From Acidobacteriota bacterium (GTDB taxonomy: Bacteria; Acidobacteriota; Vicinamibacteria; Vicinamibacterales; Vicinamibacteraceae), in assembly GCA_023429845.1 (NCBI GenBank), contig JAEZCY010000049.1, forward strand, positions 1 to 9,916: a DNA stretch of 9,916 nucleotides, in the 5' to 3' direction. Within the stretch, counting starts at the first letter, position 1; every line of letters begins with the position of its first letter. The position numbers and the translations under genes are program-made. Below, piece by piece: positions 6,761 through 9,916 of this stretch. The notes under the pieces are model-generated. The model was not told the origin of the DNA and did not search any database. It saw only the letters and a program-made list of their open reading frames with translations.

Positions 6761-6783
6761 CGCCGATTCCTGACGAATCGGCG
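6761..6783. promoter_or_regulatory. Perfect 9-bp inverted repeat, candidate operator
   Basis: CGCCGATTC (6761-6769) and GAATCGGCG (6775-6783) are exact inverted copies separated by CTGAC. The dyad stands in the divergent intergenic region, about 115 bases from the EF-hand start and 160 from the DUF4920 start. TTCTCTC follows on the + strand, which is too weak a T-tract for a typical terminator. A related half site, CCGATTC, occurs at 6737-6743. A dimeric regulator site is the favoured reading; a weak terminator or chance dyad is possible. Confidence 0.45.
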
Positions 6784-6943
6784 TTCTCTCGTCGAGCGCA
6801 CGCCGTGTCGCGCACCGTGCTCCTGCACCACCTGTCGCCATGCCGACATGCGACGCCGGTGCAGCGTCGCCTGTCGGCCCCAGCCCATCCCGTACCGGCC
6901 GTCCTCCTTCGTCCTCCCTGCGCTCCTGTTGCACAATCATCGG

Positions 6944-7411
6944 ATGCGACTCATGACGGGCACGGCAGTACTGATCGGCGCACTGGCCTGGGGCTCGGGC
7001 CTGGTGGCGGCCGACGAAGGGAAGACGTATGGCGTGGGCGTGTCACTGAAGAAGGCCGTGCCGGTGGCCACGCTGCTCGGCGCACCCACCGCGCACGTCG
7101 GGCAGACGGTGCGTGTGGACGGGGTGGTCAGCAAGGTCTGTCAGGCGATGGGGTGCTGGATCGAGGTCGCTGACCCCGCGCTCGGGCGTGGCATCCGCTT
7201 CAAGGCCAAGGACGGTGTGATCGTGTTCCCGAAGGACGCACCCGGGCGGAAGGTGTCGGCGCAGGGCGTGTTCGAGGAGATCGCCACGTCACCGGTGCGC
7301 GAGACCCACGACGGGCAATCCCGCTCCGCCGACACCAGCGGCAAGCCGGCGCCGTCGGCGCCGACCGAGAAGATCTACTGGGTGCGCGCCACCGGCGCCG
7401 TCCTTTTCTGA
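6944..7411 (+). CDS. Exported DUF4920 domain protein
   Basis: The 155-residue product begins with a signal peptide (1-23: MRLMTG, a hydrophobic core, likely cleavage after VAA before DEG), so it is probably periplasmic. The mature part fits DUF4920: YGVGVSLKKAVPVATLL (29-45), GQTVRVDGVVSKVCQAMGCW (53-72) and FKAKDGVIVFPKDAPGRKV (86-104), ending in a strand IYWVRATGAVLF. The conserved pair C66 and C71 in VCQAMGCW could bind a metal or form a disulfide; the family's function is not established to my knowledge. ATG 6944 is chosen over ATG 6953 for a fuller signal peptide; no good ribosome site is seen for either. Its TGA overlaps the ferredoxin ATG by one base, so the two are probably co-expressed. 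Confidence 0.85.
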   Translation: MRLMTGTAVLIGALAWGSGLVAADEGKTYGVGVSLKKAVPVATLLGAPTAHVGQTVRVDGVVSKVCQAMGCWIEVADPALGRGIRFKAKDGVIVFPKDAPGRKVSAQGVFEEIATSPVRETHDGQSRSADTSGKPAPSAPTEKIYWVRATGAVLF

Positions 7412-7803
7412 TGGATCAGCCGACGCCGCTGCCGCCAGAGATCCTCGAGGCGCAGCAGCGCAAGGCCGAGGCGATCGGCGTACCCGCCACGCGCCGCCAC
7501 ATCTTCCTGTGCTGCGACCAGGCCAAGCCGAAATGCTGCGATCGCGACCGGTCGATCGTGGCGTGGGACTACCTCAAGGCGCGTCTCCTGGCGCTCGGCC
7601 TCGCCGATGCCGGTGGCGTCGCGCGCACGAAGGCCAACTGCCTGCGTGTGTGTATCGGTGGGCCGATTGCCGTGGTCTACCCGGAGGGCGTGTGGTACGG
7701 CGCCTGCGACCCGCCCGTGCTCGAACGGATCATCCAGGAGCACCTGATTGGCGGGCGGGTGGTAGAGGAGTACGCGATCATGGTTCAGCCGTTGCGGGTG
7801 TGA
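7411..7803 (+). CDS. Thioredoxin-like [2Fe-2S] ferredoxin
   Basis: Small soluble electron carrier of the thioredoxin-fold [2Fe-2S] type. The 130-residue product has RRHIFLCCDQAKPKCCD (28-44), then NCLRVCIGGPIAVVYPEGVWYG (76-97), the hallmark of the family. Cluster ligands are expected to be one Cys of C34/C35, one of C42/C43, and C77 and C81; the spacing C43-x33-C77-x3-C81 is typical. Both N-terminal ligands are Cys-Cys doublets, so the exact ligands cannot be assigned by eye. ATG 7411 overlaps the DUF4920 stop (TGATG). The protein lacks a signal peptide whereas its neighbour has one, so direct partnership would need a shared pathway rather than a shared compartment. The electron donor and acceptor are unknown. 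Confidence 0.88.
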   Translation: MDQPTPLPPEILEAQQRKAEAIGVPATRRHIFLCCDQAKPKCCDRDRSIVAWDYLKARLLALGLADAGGVARTKANCLRVCIGGPIAVVYPEGVWYGACDPPVLERIIQEHLIGGRVVEEYAIMVQPLRV

Positions 7804-7810
7804 ACGCAGA

Positions 7811-8033
7811 AATGCGGAATGCCGAAATGCGGGAAGGCGGGAATGTCGAGTGCGGCCACGTCGAGTGTCACCGTCGCTTCGACATTCCCGCATTCGCGAC
7901 GGTCGCTTTCGACATGTCCGCGTTTGCCACGGTCGCTTTCGACATTTCCGCATTCGCTACGGTCGCTTTCGACATTCCCGCATTCGCGACGGTCGCTTTC
8001 GACATTCCCGCATTCCCCGCATTCCCGCATTCT
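7811..8033. repeat. Inverted arms bracketing a minisatellite in a convergent intergenic region
   Basis: The space between the ferredoxin gene (ends 7803) and apaG (ends 8033) holds no gene. Its left arm (7811-7849) is built of AATGCGG / GCGGGAATG-like words and the right arm (7999-8033) of their complements, CATTCCCG words. GCGGGAATGTCGA (7837-7849) is matched exactly in inverse by TCGACATTCCCGC at 7879-7891, 7969-7981 and 7999-8011, and the outer parts match imperfectly. RNA from either strand could fold into a long stem with the tandem array in the loop. The element might act as a two-way terminator, a genomic repeat family or a nuclease barrier; none is proven. There is no transposase or clear target-site duplication. 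Confidence 0.75.
7891..8010. repeat. 30-bp tandem repeat, four full units plus a partial copy
   Basis: Four head-to-tail 30-base units start at 7891, 7921, 7951 and 7981, with consensus CATTCGCGACGGTCGCTTTC then GACATTCCCG. Units 1 and 4 differ at two positions, unit 3 from unit 4 at one, and unit 2 is the most diverged (about five). A degenerate partial copy with one missing base lies at about 7869-7890, and CATTCCCCG / CATTCCCG fragments continue to 8032. The period is a multiple of three and several frames stay open (for example IPAFATVAFD per unit), but no start, ribosome site or conserved protein supports translation. The array looks like a minisatellite that may vary in copy number between strains. 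There are no unique spacers, so it is not a CRISPR. Confidence 0.85.
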
Positions 8034-8422
8034 CAATGCACCGTATACGGGCCGCGGAGTTCGAATTTCCCAATCGCGACGTCGAACGCCTCGCCGCTCG
8101 GCGTGGTCATCTGGTAGGTGCCCACCATGGACCCGAACGGCGTGGACAGCGGGCAACCGGACGTGTACTCGAACGATTCGTTCGGCATCAGCACGGGCTG
8201 TTCGCCCACGACGCCGGGACCGCGAACTTCCTCGAGGCGTCCGTTGCCGTCCTCGATGATCCAGTGGCGGGTGAGCAGCTGCACCGTCAGGTCGCTCGTG
8301 TTCTCGATGGTGATCGTGTAGAGGAAGAACCAGTGCTGGCGCGCCGGCGAGGAGTGCTCGGCAGAGAAACGTGCCTCCACGCTGACGCGAATGCCGCGGG
8401 TCGTCGCGACCGAGGACGTCAT
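8033..8422 (-). CDS. apaG: ApaG family protein
   Basis: The 129-residue product is a single ApaG domain (beta-sandwich, fibronectin type III-like). Family motifs run in order: IRVSVEARF (11-19), WFFLYTITIEN (31-41), RHWIIEDGNG (52-61), VRGPGVVGEQPVL (66-78), FEYTSGCPL (84-92), GSMVGTYQM (97-105) and a last strand IGKFELRGPYTVH. It is named from Salmonella, where apaG mutants affect cobalt and magnesium handling; the biochemical role is still poorly defined. ATG 8422 is chosen because the match to the family starts there and the longer frame lacks a better start. The ribosome site is poor. A minus-strand -10-like TACAAT (8466-8461) lies upstream, and the start codon overlaps the stop of an 11-codon mini-ORF. 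It is convergent with the ferredoxin gene across the repeat element. Confidence 0.95.
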   Translation of the reverse strand: MTSSVATTRGIRVSVEARFSAEHSSPARQHWFFLYTITIENTSDLTVQLLTRHWIIEDGNGRLEEVRGPGVVGEQPVLMPNESFEYTSGCPLSTPFGSMVGTYQMTTPSGEAFDVAIGKFELRGPYTVH

Positions 8423-8454
8423 CGGGCGAGCGCCCCGGGTATCGCCGCTTTCAT
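8419..8454 (-). other. 11-codon mini-ORF overlapping the apaG start
   Basis: On the minus strand ATG at 8454 opens MKAAIPGALAR and stops at TGA (8421-8419), sharing ATGA with the apaG start. No Shine-Dalgarno bases precede it (the upstream bases are CCCCCC). The -10-like TACAAT would place a transcription start near the A of this ATG, so it could be a leaderless leader peptide coupled to apaG. Chance is also quite possible. Confidence 0.3.
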
Positions 8455-8460
8455 GGGGGG

Positions 8461-8466
8461 ATTGTA
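8461..8466 (-). promoter_or_regulatory. Candidate -10 element for apaG
   Basis: TACAAT on the minus strand differs from TATAAT at one base and lies in the 46-base gap between the divergent apaG and Cys4-GNAT genes. No good -35 is seen at 16-18 bases (GCACTC at 17), so it would be a weak or activated promoter. It lies opposite the spacer between the G-run (8455-8460) and the ATG of the divergent gene, so the two starts are very closely packed. Confidence 0.4.
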
Positions 8467-8468
8467 GT

Positions 8469-9206
8469 ATGGTGGCGCCCGGTGAGTGCGGCACGTGCCG
8501 TCAGGCGCACGACGTACGGTCGGCACGCGGTGCCACCTTCGTGCTGTGCGGGCGCTCTCGAACCGACGCCCGTTATCCCAGGTATCCGGCGCTGCCCCGA
8601 TGGCGATGTCCCGGCTACGACCCCGAGCCACCGATCGCCCGAGTCACCGTGCCCGACGCTCCCGCATCCGACCTTCCCGTGCCTGATGTCCCGCGGCCGC
8701 CCGCCGACCTGCAGGTCCGCGTGGCCGTGCGCGCAGATGTCCCGGTGATCCTCTCGTTCATCGAGCAGCTCGCCGAGTTCGAACAGTTGCGGCACGAGGT
8801 GCAGGCCTCCGAGGACGCGCTCGCCACCACGCTGTTCGGCCCGCGGCGAGCCGCGGAAGTGATCATCGCGTCCCTGGCCGGGCGCGACGTGGGTTTCGCG
8901 CTGTTCTTCGAAACCTATTCGACGTTTCTCGCCAGGCCCGGCATCCACCTCGAGGACATCTTCGTCGTGGAGGACGCCCGTGGTCATGGCGTCGGCCGAG
9001 CCCTGCTCGGGTCGCTGGCCGCCGTCGCCGAGCAGCGCGGCAGCGGTCGTCTGGAGTGGGCGGTGCTCACCTGGAACGATCCCGCGATCCGGTTCTACCA
9101 GCACGTCGGGGCGTTTCCGCTTGACGGATGGCAGACCTACCGACTAGATCGTGAGGGCATTCAGACTCTGGCAGCTGGCGCCACCCTCCCATCGCACCAT
9201 GACTGA
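8469..9206 (+). CDS. GNAT acetyltransferase with N-terminal four-cysteine domain
   Basis: The 245-residue product has two parts. Residues 1-52 carry CGTC (C7, C10), C27 in FVLCGRSR and C47 in WRCPGYDPE, with Arg/Pro/Tyr-rich spacing (DARYPRYPALP); this looks like a small zinc-binding module. After a Pro-rich linker (53-82), residues 83-231 form a GNAT fold: VRVAVRADVPVI, FALFFETYSTFLARPGIHLEDIFVVEDARGHGVGRALL with the acetyl-CoA loop R171-GHGVGR, then WAVLTWNDPAIRFYQHVGA. The GNAT part resembles diamine/spermidine N-acetyltransferases, so an amine or amino-acid substrate is plausible but unproven. ATG 8469 has a G-run (8455-8460) eight bases upstream. No stop or good internal start separates the two parts; GTG 8649 is a poor alternative. 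The end overlaps the sigma factor gene by eight bases. Confidence 0.85.
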   Translation: MVAPGECGTCRQAHDVRSARGATFVLCGRSRTDARYPRYPALPRWRCPGYDPEPPIARVTVPDAPASDLPVPDVPRPPADLQVRVAVRADVPVILSFIEQLAEFEQLRHEVQASEDALATTLFGPRRAAEVIIASLAGRDVGFALFFETYSTFLARPGIHLEDIFVVEDARGHGVGRALLGSLAAVAEQRGSGRLEWAVLTWNDPAIRFYQHVGAFPLDGWQTYRLDREGIQTLAAGATLPSHHD

Positions 9207-9837
9207 CGCGCCCGACACCCCTCCCTCGGACGACAAGGCTTTCGACAACGACCCGGCGCTAGACGCCACGGTCGAGTTGCTGACGCGTGCGCAGCAGGGC
9301 GATTCCGAGGCGGTCAACCTCCTCTTCAGTCGCTACCTGCCGCCGCTCCGTCGATGGGCGCGCGGGCGGCTGCCGCAGTACGCCCGCGACCTGCTCGAAA
9401 CCGAGGATCTCGTGCAGGAGACGCTCGTGCACGCCTTCCGTCGCCTCAAGGGCTTCGAGATGCGGCATGACGGCGCCCTGCATGCGTACCTTCGTCAGGC
9501 GGTCATCAACCGGATTCGCGACGAGGTCCGTCGTGCGCAGCGGCGACCTCCGCCCGAGGAACTCGAGCCCGACCAGCACACCGACAACACGGCATCCCCC
9601 CTCGAGTCGGCGATCGGCACGCAGGCCGTCGAGCGTTACGAAGGGGCGCTCGCCCGCCTGCGCGACGAAGACCGACAGGCCATCGTCGCGCGCGTGGAAC
9701 TGGGGCTGTCATACGCAGAGGTGGCGCAGGCGCTCGGCAAGAGCTCTCCCGACGCGGCCCGCATGGCGGTAGCGCGTGCCCTCGTGAAGCTGGCACAGGA
9801 AATGGGCAAGTCGTCCTCGCCCGCGGAACCCCGATAG
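9199..9837 (+). CDS. ECF-type RNA polymerase sigma factor
   Basis: The 212-residue product is a two-domain sigma-70 family protein. Region 2 spans about 24-112 (LLTRAQQGDSEAVNLLFSRY, then LLETEDLVQETLVHAFRRL with the core-binding and -10-recognition helices, then YLRQAVINRIRDEVRR). An acidic/Pro linker (117-140) follows, and then region 4 at about 147-203 (ALARLRDEDRQAIVARVELG, helix-turn-helix LSYAEVAQALGKSSPDAARMAVARAL). The style is like the abundant ECF sigma factors of Acidobacteriota and Planctomycetota, many of which go with Ser/Thr kinases. No anti-sigma factor or kinase gene is visible here. ATG 9199 lies within the end of the acetyltransferase gene, with no clear ribosome site, so it is probably translationally coupled; the earlier frame start is inside that gene. 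Confidence 0.93.
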   Translation: MTDAPDTPPSDDKAFDNDPALDATVELLTRAQQGDSEAVNLLFSRYLPPLRRWARGRLPQYARDLLETEDLVQETLVHAFRRLKGFEMRHDGALHAYLRQAVINRIRDEVRRAQRRPPPEELEPDQHTDNTASPLESAIGTQAVERYEGALARLRDEDRQAIVARVELGLSYAEVAQALGKSSPDAARMAVARALVKLAQEMGKSSSPAEPR

Positions 9838-9839
9838 GC

Positions 9840-9916
9840 GTGTCTTCTCCCCATCAGGATCTACGCAGCTTCCTGCGACGGCTACGCGGGGATGGCGACC
9901 TCGTGGTCGTGGACAC
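9840..9916 (+). CDS. N-terminus of a probable UbiD-family decarboxylase (partial)
   Basis: A frame opens at GTG 9840, two bases after the sigma factor stop, and runs off the window end after 25 complete codons. It reads MSSPHQDLRSFLRRLRGDGD followed by LVVVD. The pattern DLRxFLxxLxxxGxLxxVD is the usual opening of UbiD-type enzymes (prenylated-FMN-dependent decarboxylases, including those of ubiquinone and menaquinone synthesis). With so little sequence the family call is tentative, and the substrate cannot be told. The close spacing suggests the same transcript as the sigma factor gene. Confidence 0.6.
   Translation, partial: MSSPHQDLRSFLRRLRGDGDLVVVD

Larger units (their letters stand above)
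6648..6943. other. Divergent intergenic region between the EF-hand and DUF4920 genes
   Basis: No protein-like reading frame is convincing here; the open frames crossing it are antisense products of GC-rich DNA. It should hold both divergent promoters, but I see no clear -35/-10 pair. CACAAT (6932-6937) just before the + strand gene is a weak -10 candidate. Two perfect inverted repeats, listed separately, occupy 6667-6682 and 6761-6783. A pyrimidine-rich stretch (about 6900-6928) precedes the + strand gene. Confidence 0.5.

Noticed and set aside
6648..6815. A 56-residue N-terminal extension of the EF-hand protein
   Set aside because: The extension spans the hairpin and ribosome site before ATG 6647, is low in domain-like character, and the AGGAGG favours the internal ATG.
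7891..8010. CRISPR array
   Set aside because: The units abut head to tail with no unique spacers, and no cas genes are present.
7819..8259. Repeat-coded proteins (decapeptide repeats such as IPAFATVAFD or ECGNVESDRR) across the tandem array
   Set aside because: The 30-bp period keeps several frames open on both strands at once, so openness is not evidence of coding. No ribosome site or conserved protein is seen, and the frames run into apaG antisense.

Overview
The window is GC-rich and densely packed with genes. Gene content and protein style suggest an Acidobacteriota genome, most likely class Vicinamibacteria. This is an inference from the ECF sigma factor style, the DUF4920 protein, the overall gene mix and the codon use, not from a marker gene. 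No rRNA, tRNA, transposase, phage gene or CRISPR array was seen.

Region 1 (1-6124, + strand) is one tightly packed chemosensory operon. It starts with the tail of an upstream gene, probably a methyl-accepting chemoreceptor, and continues with cheA, cheW, cheR, cheD, cheY, a cheX-like phosphatase gene and cheB. Gaps are short and three junctions overlap, two of them of the GTGA type, so the genes are very likely co-transcribed and partly translationally coupled. Together they make a complete pathway: CheW couples receptors to the CheA kinase, CheA phosphorylates CheY and CheB, the CheX-like protein probably dephosphorylates CheY-P, and CheR, CheB and CheD modify the receptors. The receptor tail carries two aromatic pentapeptides of the CheR/CheB tether type, and the encoded CheR has the glycine loop expected of a tether-binding methyltransferase.

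Region 2 (6117-6943) holds a minus-strand EF-hand protein gene. It converges on cheB with overlapping stop codons. A 296-bp divergent intergenic region follows, with two perfect inverted repeats.

Region 3 (6944-8422) holds a secreted DUF4920 protein and a thioredoxin-like [2Fe-2S] ferredoxin, coupled by a one-base overlap. Next comes a 229-bp convergent intergenic region filled by a 30-bp tandem repeat bracketed by imperfect inverted arms, and then apaG on the minus strand.

Region 4 (8469-9916, + strand) holds a GNAT acetyltransferase with an unusual four-cysteine N-terminal domain, an ECF-type sigma factor overlapping it by 8 bases, and the first 25 codons of what looks like a UbiD-family decarboxylase cut off by the window end.

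The chemosensory operon is a recognisable system rather than a new one. The least explained items are the tandem-repeat/inverted-arm element, the Cys4-GNAT fusion, the palindromes of the divergent region, and the CheA N-terminal extension with no P2 domain.
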